Shown in pieces: positions 1 to 6,957 of a stretch of 64,000 bases of DNA; position 1 is the stretch's first letter, and each line of letters starts with the position of its first letter. A model generated the notes under the pieces. The model was not told the origin of the DNA. It saw only the letters and a list, made by a program, of their open reading frames with translations, and searched no databases. Made by a program: the position numbers and the translations under genes. Location of the stretch: contig JAKIUC010000004.1 in the NCBI GenBank assembly GCA_021647785.1, positions 1 to 64,000 on the forward strand, read 5' to 3'. This stretch comes from Melioribacteraceae bacterium (GTDB taxonomy: Bacteria > Bacteroidota > Ignavibacteria > Ignavibacteriales > Melioribacteraceae).

Positions 1-480
1 CCAATAGTAAGAGGAAAGCAAGGCAAAAAGGTTGAGTTTGGTTCTAAACTTGGTCTTTCACTTGCCAATGGTTTTGTTAAAGGAGATACTTTAAGCTGGG
101 ATGCTTACAATGAAAGTAGAGACTTAAAGATACAAGCAGAGGCATACAAAACACTTTATGGTTACTATCCTGAACTAATACTTGCCGATAAAATTTATGC
201 TACTAACGAAAATAGAAATTGGTGCAAGGACAACAATATTAGATTATCTGCAACTCCAAAAGGGAAACCAAAAAAGTTATCAGCATATCAAAAAGCTAAA
301 CGCAAAAAAGAGTATGGAAGACGTAATCAGATAGAGGGTAAAATTGGACAAGCCAAACAAGGCTACGGATTGAATCAAATTAAAGCTAAACTAAAAAATA
401 CTTCAGAAACTTGGATTGGTTTAACGCTGTTCGTCGCGAACATTGTGAAGTTTGCTGAAATCAAAAATTTCTACATCTGA
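1..480 (+). CDS. IS5-family transposase, C-terminal 159 residues (5' partial)
   Basis: The frame is open from base 1 to a TGA at 478-480. The protein resembles the C-terminal half of IS5-type DDE transposases. It has the RGK(Q/A)G..VEFG..L segment, an LSWDAYNES motif, a second catalytic Asp in LADKIYATNENRNWC, and the catalytic Glu in a RNQIEGKIGQAKQGYGL segment. That last motif is the usual N-x-I-E-G-K-x-G-Q-x-K-R signature of the family. The C-terminus (ETWIGLTLFVANIVKF) is also typical, so the 3' end looks intact. The N-terminal half and first Asp lie outside the window, so activity cannot be judged. Confidence 0.88.
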   Translation, partial: PIVRGKQGKKVEFGSKLGLSLANGFVKGDTLSWDAYNESRDLKIQAEAYKTLYGYYPELILADKIYATNENRNWCKDNNIRLSATPKGKPKKLSAYQKAKRKKEYGRRNQIEGKIGQAKQGYGLNQIKAKLKNTSETWIGLTLFVANIVKFAEIKNFYI

Positions 481-500
481 CTTTCTGAGGATACCCTACT
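1..500 (+). mobile_element. 3' end of an IS5-type insertion sequence (left part outside window)
   Basis: The window opens inside a transposase gene that ends at 480. Immediately beyond it, homology to a minus-strand ABC permease resumes at about 500-505. The element therefore ends between 481 and about 505. I cannot define the terminal inverted repeat because the other end lies outside the window. The insertion truncates the permease gene at 471-740. Confidence 0.7.
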
Positions 501-740
501 TATTGGTAGTAGTGAAAGAAATCTAATTTGATTTTCCTTCATTCTGTTTTGGTATATAGTGATAATGAAGAAAAAAATTAATAGAAACAGTAAATTATTA
601 CTATTAATAAATAGCTTTGGATTTGAATGATTTAGTACTTTTTGAATTATTTCTATCCCTTGAATAATAATAACTATAATAGAAAATACTAAAAAAGATA
701 ATCGATTATATTTTAATTCTGCTTTAATTAGATTCCACAT
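471..740 (-). pseudogene. ABC exporter permease subunit, truncated by an IS element
   Basis: The start MWNLIKAELKYN matches the MWQIIKAEY start of the two neighbouring permease genes, and two hydrophobic segments follow. Homology with the paralogues runs to the LPIS tetrapeptide (LPVS/LPVT in the others), about residue 80. The remaining residues (RVSSESQM) are encoded by the adjoining IS sequence and end at a stop inside the transposase gene. Intact relatives here are 204-209 aa, so more than half of this protein is lost. It starts directly after the 741-1355 gene stops and was probably the third permease of the same operon. Confidence 0.78.
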
Positions 741-1355
741 CTATTTTTTCTCCTTTACAACTACTTGTTCTTTCGCTTCAAATATTTTAACCGACACATA
801 AGCTAATACGGGGATTAAACTATATGATAGAATCATAATAGCAGTATTCATATATATTGTTTTAAAATAAATTGAAGTGACATAAATAAATGCAAAAATA
901 ATAGGTATTATAAGAAGTGCTAATCGAAAAAGCAGAACCCTCCTTTTCTTTGGAAAACATCCAGAGATAACATCTGCTATAAATTGTGAAACTAACCTTG
1001 CATTATAGAGCAAACCAAATAGAAGGAAGATTTGTGAAATTGTTTTTGGAAATCCAACTGAAAAATAGAGAATATATGGAGAAACAAATAATAATAAAAC
1101 ACATAAGTTAATTGTAAGCATTAATATCCGTGCTATTGCAATTTGTTTTGGAGTAACTGGAAGAATTTGAAAAATATAAAATCGATTATCATCATGGAAA
1201 GATAATACTGTACCTCCAAGTAATATGTAAAATATGAAACCTGAAGAATTTGGGAAAATGTAAATAACTAATAATGCAATTATTAAGATTGTAAGAATTT
1301 GCATTTTATTTCCAAATAGAGTGTGCTGATACTCAGCTTTAATAATTTGCCACAT
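741..1355 (-). CDS. ABC exporter permease subunit (paralogue 2)
   Basis: A 204-residue integral membrane protein with five to six hydrophobic segments. It has a short cytosolic N-terminus (MWQIIKAEYQH) and a conserved DD-R-(F/I)-Y-I-F..LPV(T/S) segment at about residues 55-70. It shares layout and motifs with the genes at 1358-1987 and 471-740, so the three are tandem duplicates. The gene is two bases from its upstream neighbour and directly abuts the next, which implies one transcript with the ATPase at 2100-2966. Substrate is unknown. YtrA-type clusters in other bacteria handle cell-envelope stress or antibiotics, but nothing here fixes the substrate. Confidence 0.7.
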   Translation of the reverse strand: MWQIIKAEYQHTLFGNKMQILTILIIALLVIYIFPNSSGFIFYILLGGTVLSFHDDNRFYIFQILPVTPKQIAIARILMLTINLCVLLLFVSPYILYFSVGFPKTISQIFLLFGLLYNARLVSQFIADVISGCFPKKRRVLLFRLALLIIPIIFAFIYVTSIYFKTIYMNTAIMILSYSLIPVLAYVSVKIFEAKEQVVVKEKK

Positions 1356-1357
1356 AA

Positions 1358-1987
1358 TTATTTCTCCCTAACAGTAATTTTTTCTTTTGAAGTAAATGTT
1401 TTAATTGATATGTATGATAATATTGGAATTGCAATAATGGAAATAATTAGAGCAATATTTTGTATTCCATATTTATTAGATATAAATGCAAAAATTACAA
1501 ACGGCATAACAAAAGGAATAATAAAAACTATAATGAAACTAAAAAATAAGAGGAGCTTCTTTTTTATTGAAATAACACCAATTGCTATATCGCTTAAACA
1601 ATACGTTATTAATCTTACTACTGCCGCTACCATAAAAAGATTTATAAATACCAAATTTGATTTAAATGGTTGAATTAGTCCGAAAGAAAATAAAAGGAAA
1701 GATACAACCAATACAACAGATAGATTAATTATTAGCATTAGCAAACGGGCAAATGCAATTTCTGTTAAAGAAACGGGTAATTTAGAAAAGATATAAATTC
1801 TAATATCATCGTGCAAAGTAAATGTAATCCCCATAAATAATAATGCAATTATCCACAACTCAGTATGCCCACTTAAGTTTCCAAATAATTTTGCTCCAGC
1901 AATAATTAAAAATGGCATTAACCACTGCAAGTTTTTTGTATCCTTTGAAAAAATATATGAATATTCCGCCTTAATAATTTGCCACAT
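1358..1987 (-). CDS. ABC exporter permease subunit (paralogue 1)
   Basis: A 209-residue membrane protein with about six transmembrane segments. It opens with MWQIIKAEYSYIF and carries LHDDIRIYIFSKLPVS, the motif shared with the two downstream paralogues. It lies next to the ATPase gene, from which it is separated only by a ~100 bp repeat, and two bases before the next permease. The three near-equal permeases probably arose by tandem duplication and may form a hetero-oligomer with the single ATPase. The family assignment rests on the ATPase neighbour and topology. No substrate-binding residues are recognisable. Confidence 0.7.
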   Translation of the reverse strand: MWQIIKAEYSYIFSKDTKNLQWLMPFLIIAGAKLFGNLSGHTELWIIALLFMGITFTLHDDIRIYIFSKLPVSLTEIAFARLLMLIINLSVVLVVSFLLFSFGLIQPFKSNLVFINLFMVAAVVRLITYCLSDIAIGVISIKKKLLLFFSFIIVFIIPFVMPFVIFAFISNKYGIQNIALIISIIAIPILSYISIKTFTSKEKITVREK

Positions 1988-2000
1988 AAAAAATCCTCAT

Positions 2001-2100
2001 TTTTTCTTTGCGTTCTTTGCGAGTTTTTCTCAGCGAACTTTGCGTGAAACCATTGCACGCAGAGATGCAGAGAAGTCGCAGAGACCGCAAAGATTTTTTT
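2001..2100. repeat. ~100 bp intergenic repeat with short terminal inverted repeats
   Basis: The sequence TCTTTGCG at 2005-2012 is inverted at 2086-2093 (CGCAAAGA), each flanked by T/A runs. The inside is built of 'tttgcg' and 'gcagaga' words. It sits between the ATPase and first permease and touches the ATPase stop codon. Folded RNA from this stretch would form a long imperfect stem in the operon message. Similar CTTTGCG...GCAGAG interspersed repeats are common in FCB genomes. A role in transcript processing is only a guess. Confidence 0.5.
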
Positions 2101-2966
2101 TATTTTCTCTTCAAAATTTGAACAGCAATTTCATCAATGCTCATTCTTGTTTCAGTAATGTTTTCTGCTCCAAGTTTTATTAGTTCACTTAATGTTGTAT
2201 CAAAACTATTACTTATTATTTTATAACTATTTCTTTCATTTTCAATCAATTCGGTATTAACAAAATCTGTTTTTGTTTCTGAGTACTTGAATGAAATTCG
2301 TCTCCAATTTTCCGTTAAATTCTCTTTTGGAGTTGTGAGCATAATTTGTCCATTCTTGAGGAATGTAAGTTCATCTGCAATTCTGCTTATATCCGACAAA
2401 ATATGGGTGGAATAAAATATTGAACGTTCGCCATCCTCTACAACCTCAAAGAGAATATCCAATAATTCGGTACGTACTACAGGGTCAAGTCCTGCTGTTG
2501 GTTCATCAAGTATTAACAATTTTGGACGGTGTGCTAATGCACCAATTAAAGAGAGTTTTACTCTGTTACCTGTTGAGAGCTCCTTTGCTTTTTTTTCTAT
2601 CGGAATTTCAAAACGCTTTATTAATTCATTGGTAAACTGATTGTCCCAATCTGGATAGAATTGACGAAGGAATTCTAAATTCTTTTGCCCTGTCCAATTC
2701 TCGTAAAAGACGTGTTTATCGCCAACGTAACCAATATCTAATTTCCAATCAGTTTTGTTTGGGTCATTCTTATTACCAAAGATTTTCACTTCACCTTCAT
2801 CAGGTTTTATAAGTCCTACCATACAATGCATAGTTGTAGTTTTGCCAGAACCATTTGGACCAATATAACCCATCACACTCCCTGGCTCTAATTCTAAGTT
2901 TAAGGGACCAAGTTGGAATTCGTAAAGTGATTTTGAAATTCCACTAATTTTGAATGCGCTTTTCAT
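2100..2966 (-). CDS. ABC transporter ATP-binding protein (YtrB/CcmA-type exporter ATPase)
   Basis: A 288-residue cytoplasmic ATPase that would power the adjacent permeases. It shows Walker A GPNGSGKTT (about residues 37-45), a Q-loop region, an ABC signature in the form LSTGNRVKLSLIGAL (about 130-145), Walker B LLILDEPTAGLDP, and a switch His in YSTHIL. Length and C-terminal extension fit the exporter ATPases that pair with YtrA-type GntR regulators. The regulator gene lies upstream at 3633-4007 on the same strand, with only a damaged four-helix-bundle gene between them. It is probably the first structural gene of the operon. Confidence 0.93.
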   Translation of the reverse strand: MKSAFKISGISKSLYEFQLGPLNLELEPGSVMGYIGPNGSGKTTTMHCMVGLIKPDEGEVKIFGNKNDPNKTDWKLDIGYVGDKHVFYENWTGQKNLEFLRQFYPDWDNQFTNELIKRFEIPIEKKAKELSTGNRVKLSLIGALAHRPKLLILDEPTAGLDPVVRTELLDILFEVVEDGERSIFYSTHILSDISRIADELTFLKNGQIMLTTPKENLTENWRRISFKYSETKTDFVNTELIENERNSYKIISNSFDTTLSELIKLGAENITETRMSIDEIAVQILKRK

Positions 2967-2999
2967 TTTGCTCTCGTATTTATTATTTAATTATTCACT

Positions 3000-3515
3000 T
3001 TAAAAAAGGTTAAGGCTTAGTTTAGCTTTTGGCTTATTTTCAATGGAAATTATCAGAGCATCTAATTCATCAATTATTGCTTTAGTATTAATAATTAGTT
3101 CTTCCGATTTTTTTTTATTACTCACAAAGTTTAATGCTGTTGCAATTAAAAGTTGACTTATATACACAACACAAATTGGTTTTCCTTCCGAAAACCAATT
3201 TTGTTGTTATATACCGACAACTTTCAACTTTAAAATCCGAAAACCTCTGTAAGAGTCTCACAGACATTTCATTGTCGGTATAATTTCATATGCACTACCA
3301 CGAGAAATTTTATAAAATCTTGTTTTATCTCTTGCTTCAAATCTTCCAAATCCTTCAGTAATATTTTGTGTAATGGAGTTTGCAGCCCTTCTCATATCTG
3401 AAATCATCCCAAAACGTTCATCAGATGGAAATAGTTTCGTAATCGGGTATATTTTTTTTATTAATTGAAATCCTTTCTGCCACACACTCATTTGAGTAAA
3501 ATCTTTGTAACTCAT
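3000..3515 (-). pseudogene. Four-helix-bundle (23S rRNA IVS-type) protein, split by a MITE-like insertion
   Basis: The 5' part (MSYKDFTQMSVWQKG...RGSAYEI) is a normal four-helix-bundle start (TIGR02436-like) with a strong AGGAGGT ribosome site before ATG 3515. After SAYEI the frame runs into foreign DNA and stops at 3258. The missing end reappears at 3000-3158 as SQLLIATALNFVSNKKK..., ending at TAA 3002-3000. Removing about 3159-3282 joins ...AYEI to SQLLIATAL..., matching the family's '(E)xxQLLIA' helix. The gene is therefore interrupted by a small mobile repeat. The intact protein would be about 130 residues. The function of this family is not well established. Confidence 0.85.
3159..3282. 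mobile_element. MITE-like element (copy 1) inserted in a four-helix-bundle gene
   Basis: About 124 bp bounded by TATATACACAACACAAATT at one end and ATTGTCGGTATA at the other. The same two ends recur at 33282-33437, 59731-59858 and 63228-63298. Inside is a perfect hairpin (AAATTGGTTTTC / GAAAACCAATTT, about 3174-3203) and a second inverted copy of the 'tgtcggtatata' end. It encodes nothing. The exact boundary and target duplication are uncertain by a few bases. Confidence 0.7.
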
Positions 3516-3632
3516 AAGTTTACCTCCTAAAATATTTTACTTTGTTTCGCTTTACAAACCTGGAATAAGTAAAAGGTTATGTTTTTCTAAATCTTCGCCT
3601 TCGCCTCTGCCTTTCCCTTCTTTTCATTCCTT

Positions 3633-4007
3633 TCAATTTTTCTTTAAAATATTTGTCACAATTTTTCCTATTTCTTTCCTACTCATACCTTCATTTTGTG
3701 CTACTTTAATAATTGGTTCAAGTTTTTCTACCAATCTATGTTCTATCAATTCTTTCTTTTTATTAGTGTGTAAATCAGATACAAAAAATCCTTTCCCTCT
3801 GCGAGAAAGAATCAATCCTTCTTTTTCCAAAATTTCATACCCGCGCTGTACAGTAATTACACTCACTTTTTCCTCTCGTGCCAATCTTCTAATAGATGGA
3901 AGCATTGTCCCAGCTTGCAAATCACCAGAAAGAATCATAGCTCTAATCTGTTGATAGATTTGGCTTTGAAGCGGCTCGTTTGATAAATCTGTTAGGTTTA
4001 GTAGCAT
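3633..4007 (-). CDS. GntR-family regulator, YtrA subfamily
   Basis: A 124-residue transcription factor. Residues about 8-75 form the GntR winged helix (PLQSQIYQQIRAMILSGDLQAG, then LPSIRRLA and VITVQRGYEILEKEGLI). They are followed only by a short helical tail instead of an effector domain, which defines the YtrA type. I place the start at ATG 4007 (MLLNLTDLSNEP). The frame stays open to 4043, but the extra residues (FNIRNSFFKN) are translated from the adjacent repeat. YtrA proteins usually autoregulate and repress a linked ABC transporter, which fits the ATPase and permeases downstream. Confidence 0.88.
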   Translation of the reverse strand: MLLNLTDLSNEPLQSQIYQQIRAMILSGDLQAGTMLPSIRRLAREEKVSVITVQRGYEILEKEGLILSRRGKGFFVSDLHTNKKKELIEHRLVEKLEPIIKVAQNEGMSRKEIGKIVTNILKKN

Positions 4008-4016
4008 AATATTCTT

Positions 4017-4405
4017 AAAAAATGAATTACGAATGTTGAACACGGAATAGCGAATATCGAAGGATTAAAAACTTCGTGATTCCTTGTTCGATATTCTTTA
4101 TTCTATATTCTATTTTTTTATTCTTTTAAGCAAACTTTCATTTTGCAATTTCTTTAGTTTAAAAAATGAATTACGAATGCTGAACACGGAATAACGAATA
4201 TCGAAGGATTAAAAACTTCGTGATTCCTTGTTCGATATTCATTATTCAAGATTCTATTTTCCTTAATCTTTTAAGCAAGCTTTCGTTTTGCAATTTCTTT
4301 AGTTTAAAAAATGAATTACAAATACTGAACATGGAATAGCGAATATCGAAGGATTAAAAACTTCGTGATTCCTTGTTCGATATTCTTTATTCTATATTCT
4401 ATTTT
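4017..4405. repeat. Three tandem copies of a ~100 bp repeat in 144-145 bp units
   Basis: Near-identical blocks start at 4017, 4161 and 4306, each opening AAAAAATGAATTACGAAT and ending near TTCGATATTC. A fourth copy lies at 4786. Each block is itself a large imperfect palindrome (GAATATCGAA ... TTCGATATTC). The 44 bp spacers (about 4118-4160 and 4263-4305) read 'cttttaag-caa(a/g)ctttc(a/g)ttttg'. This resembles codons for KMKVCLKEL of the neighbouring four-helix gene, as if a piece of that gene was amplified with the repeat. Copy 1 overlaps the upstream edge of the GntR gene and copy 3 overlaps the end of the 4392-4763 gene. No CRISPR logic: units are too long and spacers nearly identical. Confidence 0.85.
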
Positions 4406-4763
4406 TATTGTTTTTTGCAGTTTTAATACTTGTTACAAAAATTGAGATTAATTCGTTATTCTCTATCATTATGTTTTCCAGCAAATTGCTTTTATCTACC
4501 ATTGTTTTTCGTTTAACCAATTTCAATCCAATAAATGTTTCTCTTAATTCTTTTAAACAAACTTTCATTTTGTGTATAAAATCGGCTTGTGATTCTGCAC
4601 TTTGTGCCTCGCCATAATTAAGTGCAGGTGATGTTCCAGAACGAATCATTTGTCCTGCTAAGTAATTTCCTAAACGTGTATTTGGGAGAGTATCAACAAT
4701 ATCACTTATTTTAGATGCATATTCAATTAGTCTATCCTCTAAATCATATTTCCTTTGTTCCAT
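4392..4763 (-). CDS. Four-helix-bundle protein (23S rRNA IVS-type family)
   Basis: A 123-residue helical protein, intact, with ribosome site AGAGGTAG ahead of ATG 4763. The pattern 'LEDRLIEYASKISDI...LPNT..GNYLAGQMIRSGTSPALNYGEAQSAESQADFIHKMKVCLKELRET' is the four-helix-bundle family (PF05635/TIGR02436), including the R(S/A)xTSxxxNxxEA turn. It is a distant relative of the broken gene at 3000-3515. Its last residues (NKNRI) are encoded by the tandem repeat, so the natural C-terminus may have been replaced. Family members occur in rRNA intervening sequences and as free genes near DNA-mobility loci. The molecular role is unsettled. Confidence 0.85.
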   Translation of the reverse strand: MEQRKYDLEDRLIEYASKISDIVDTLPNTRLGNYLAGQMIRSGTSPALNYGEAQSAESQADFIHKMKVCLKELRETFIGLKLVKRKTMVDKSNLLENIMIENNELISIFVTSIKTAKNNKNRI

Positions 4764-4785
4764 TTTACTACCTCTTTTGTTTTAT

Positions 4786-4880
4786 AAAAAATGAATTACG
4801 AATGTTGAACACGTAATAGCGAATATCGATTTTTTTTTAACTTCGATATTCCTTGTTCGATATTCATTATTCTATATTCC
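4786..4880. repeat. Fourth copy of the GAATATCGAA...TTCGATATTC repeat
   Basis: It begins AAAAAATGAATTACGAATG and carries the central T-rich variant 'tcgatttttttttaac' in place of the 'ggattaaaaacttcgtg' of copies 1-3. It ends TTCGATATTCATTATTC. It is an inverted-repeat-rich intergenic block upstream of the MerR promoter and downstream of the start of the 4392-4763 gene. Confidence 0.8.
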
Positions 4881-4946
4881 TCTCAACTGTTCTAACTGTA
4901 CAGATGCAATATATACAGTTAAATTTAATTTGTCAAGAAAAAAAAC

Positions 4947-4977
4947 TTGACTCTCCCCCAAGGGTAGTGCTTATATT
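4947..4977 (+). promoter_or_regulatory. MerR-type promoter with 19-bp spacer
   Basis: The -35 TTGACT is at 4947-4952 and the -10 TATATT at 4972-4977, so the spacer is 19 bp. Its centre carries the partial dyad ACTCTCCC..AGGGTAGT. A 19-bp spacer with a dyad between the boxes is the hallmark of promoters activated by MerR-family DNA distortion. It reads into the MerR gene at 5029, so autoregulation is likely. No other gene follows in the same direction. Confidence 0.72.
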
Positions 4978-5028
4978 TGTAATCATAAAAGAGTAGCTAC
5001 TTTTTAATAACAAATAACGAGTGAATTT

Positions 5029-5838
5029 ATGAAGTTTAGTATTGGACAATTTTCAAGTATTACATCACTTTCAATAAAAACACTAAGGCTTTATCACGAA
5101 AAAGGAATTCTTGTTCCAGAATCTGTAGATGAGTTTACAAAGTATAGATATTACAGTGATGCAAATTTTGAAACAGCAAGAATAATACGAATTCTTAAAA
5201 ATTTTGATTTCACACTGGCAGAGATAAAAGCAATACTTGAGGAGTGTAATGAAGAATCTGATTTGTTAGAACAGTTGCAGAATAAATTCAAAGAGATTCA
5301 ATCAAAAATTAACCGATATGAGCTAACACTAAATTCACTTGAAACAACTATTAAAATTGAAAAGGAGAATAAAATGGAGAAGGAACAATCATTTGAAATT
5401 GAAGAAAAAACTATTGACACAGTTCTAATTGCCGGCTACAGAATGAAAGGGAAGTATCAAGATATTGGGGAAGGTTTTTCGATACTTGGCAAAAAATTTG
5501 GACGACATGCAAACGGAAAACCTCTTGCACTCTATTATGATGGAGAATACAAAGAAGATAATGCAGATTTTGAAGCGTGCTTTCCAATTCGTAAAGGAGT
5601 TGAAACTGATGAAGTATCAGTACGCGAATTGAAAGGAGGTAAGTGTTTAAGCCTTATCCACAAAGGCTCGTACGATTTTCTTACGGAAACGTATAAAAAA
5701 ATTTTCGAGCATATTAATAAAACTGGAGTTAAAACAAAGTTACCAACAAGAGAAGTTTATTTGAAAGGACCTGGAATGATATTTAAAGGAAATCCTAAAA
5801 ATTATTTAACAGAAATTCAAATATTTATTGAAGAATAG
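5029..5838 (+). CDS. MerR-family regulator with GyrI-like ligand-binding domain (BltR/BmrR type)
   Basis: A 269-residue regulator. Residues 1-70 are a MerR winged helix (FSIGQFSSITSLSIKTLRLYHEKGIL, then KYRYYSD and FTLAEIKAIL). About 75-110 is the dimerising coiled coil. About 120-268 is a GyrI-like/effector domain typical of BmrR/BltR drug-sensing activators. The aromatic-rich strands and the Glu in 'YLKGPGMIF' fit a hydrophobic cation pocket. Its own promoter at 4947-4977 has the right MerR architecture. No efflux pump is adjacent on the same strand. The regulated target may be itself only or lie elsewhere. Confidence 0.9.
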   Translation: MKFSIGQFSSITSLSIKTLRLYHEKGILVPESVDEFTKYRYYSDANFETARIIRILKNFDFTLAEIKAILEECNEESDLLEQLQNKFKEIQSKINRYELTLNSLETTIKIEKENKMEKEQSFEIEEKTIDTVLIAGYRMKGKYQDIGEGFSILGKKFGRHANGKPLALYYDGEYKEDNADFEACFPIRKGVETDEVSVRELKGGKCLSLIHKGSYDFLTETYKKIFEHINKTGVKTKLPTREVYLKGPGMIFKGNPKNYLTEIQIFIEE

Positions 5839-5874
5839 ATGCAAAATTAAATTTGGTTTTAGTAAATAATAACT

Positions 5875-5910
5875 TGAGATGTTATGTGTAAAAGGATAAC
5901 ATCTCAAAAA
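5875..5910 (+). terminator. Hairpin terminator after the MerR-family gene
   Basis: Perfect 11-bp stem TGAGATGTTAT (5875-5885) / ATAACATCTCA (5896-5906) with a 10-nt loop, followed by AAAA then TTTT. It lies 37 bases after the stop. The U-tract is weak, so efficiency is uncertain. Confidence 0.6.
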
Positions 5911-6037
5911 TTTTAAGGAAGTCTTTGTATAGTAGAGGCTCCCGAGGTTTCTATATTCCCCAACGTAGGATTTCCGTGATAATAAAGGCTTGATGCACCA
6001 CTTAGGTTTGCATTTAGCAAGCCGCTATTATTTTATG

Positions 6038-6625
6038 TTACCAAGCATAACCGACATCGAATCTAACTGCAGGTACAAATCCATCATAATTACTAAAATC
6101 GTTATATTCATCTTTTTTAGAGCCAGTATAATAGTCTAAACCAATTCCAAGTCCCAAAGCAAATTCATCTGTTGGGAACCATTGCCAACCTGCCAACCCC
6201 CCAAAAGAAAATAGATTTGTATCACTTCCAGATTTATTTGAAATTGAGTTAAACGAAATATTTGGTGCAATATAAAAGCCACGCATATTTTTTCCTGTTG
6301 GATAAAAACGTACTTCAGCGTTTATTCCAAATCCGGATAAGTCCTCCATAGTAGGAGTTTGCACCCCACCACCAACAATTACTGATTCTGATACTTTATG
6401 AAAATATGAGATATTATAGAAGAGAAAAAACTTAAGCGGGTTAACTACAAACATATGATTGCGAGGTGTAATATCTTCGCTTTCCGAAATTATTATTGAT
6501 TCGGTGTAAGTTGTATCGCCAGTAGCTTTGTTAATTGTAATAGTTTTTTCATCTGTTTTTACCTGGGCTAATGAAACTGATGATAGAATAAATAATGCAA
6601 ATAGTAAATAAAATAGGTTTTTCAT
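6038..6625 (-). CDS. Outer-membrane beta-barrel protein of unknown function
   Basis: A 195-residue protein. The start is ATG 6625 (ribosome site AACGAGGAAAA); an open extension upstream to 6658 lacks a signal. Residues 1-20 (KNLFYLLFALFILSSVSLAQ) are a signal peptide. A short linker is followed by alternating amphipathic strands (FFLFYNISYFHKV, FGINAEVRFYPTG, GFYIAPNISFNS, FALGLGIGLDYY) ending in aromatic-terminated VRFDVGYAW. This matches small OmpA/W-like barrels of FCB bacteria. There is no peptidoglycan-binding or enzymatic domain. It stands alone. Function unknown. Confidence 0.65.
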   Translation of the reverse strand: MKNLFYLLFALFILSSVSLAQVKTDEKTITINKATGDTTYTESIIISESEDITPRNHMFVVNPLKFFLFYNISYFHKVSESVIVGGGVQTPTMEDLSGFGINAEVRFYPTGKNMRGFYIAPNISFNSISNKSGSDTNLFSFGGLAGWQWFPTDEFALGLGIGLDYYTGSKKDEYNDFSNYDGFVPAVRFDVGYAW

Positions 6626-6719
6626 TTTTTCCTCGTTAATTATTAAGCTCACCCACAATTACATAATTTGTGCCAAACTTATTCTCTTATTTTTATTATG
6701 CAATTTAATACTTTTATTT

Positions 6720-6910
6720 TATTACCATCAATTCCTTTTTGATTTTATAGAGAGTTGTTCAATTCAATAGACATTAGAATAGTTCATTCAAATTGTATTT
6801 ATTAAAATTGGCGTAGCATAGATTGGTAATCTGTGCTAAAAAATATTTGACTCTCAATTGTAATTAGAATAGTTCGTTATACAGATAATTTGTGTTGTCT
6901 ATATTTTTTG
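6720..6910. repeat. Intergenic repeat remnants and hairpin upstream of the phosphoesterase
   Basis: The 330-base gap holds an imperfect hairpin at 6814-6838 (TAGCATAGATT / AATCTGTGCTA, 10 of 11 pairs). It also holds two copies of 'ttagaatagttc' (about 6774 and 6863) and a remnant of the MITE-like family's right end (ATAATTTGTGTTGTCTATATT, about 6885-6905). I see no gene or clear promoter. The copy is too decayed to define its other end. Confidence 0.45.
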
Positions 6911-6957
6911 GTATCTATAATAACTGTTTTTTACAAATTATTTTTCCCGGATAACAA

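Noticed and set aside
1323-1673. 116-residue plus-strand open frame
   Set aside because: Antisense to the permease gene at 1358-1987; no start signal or similarity.
4008-4043. Upstream extension of the GntR regulator
   Set aside because: The extra 12 codons are part of the dispersed repeat; ATG 4007 matches the usual YtrA N-terminus.
4017-4880. Regularly spaced repeats suggesting a CRISPR array
   Set aside because: Repeat blocks are ~100 bp, only four copies exist, spacers are nearly identical to each other, and no cas gene is near.
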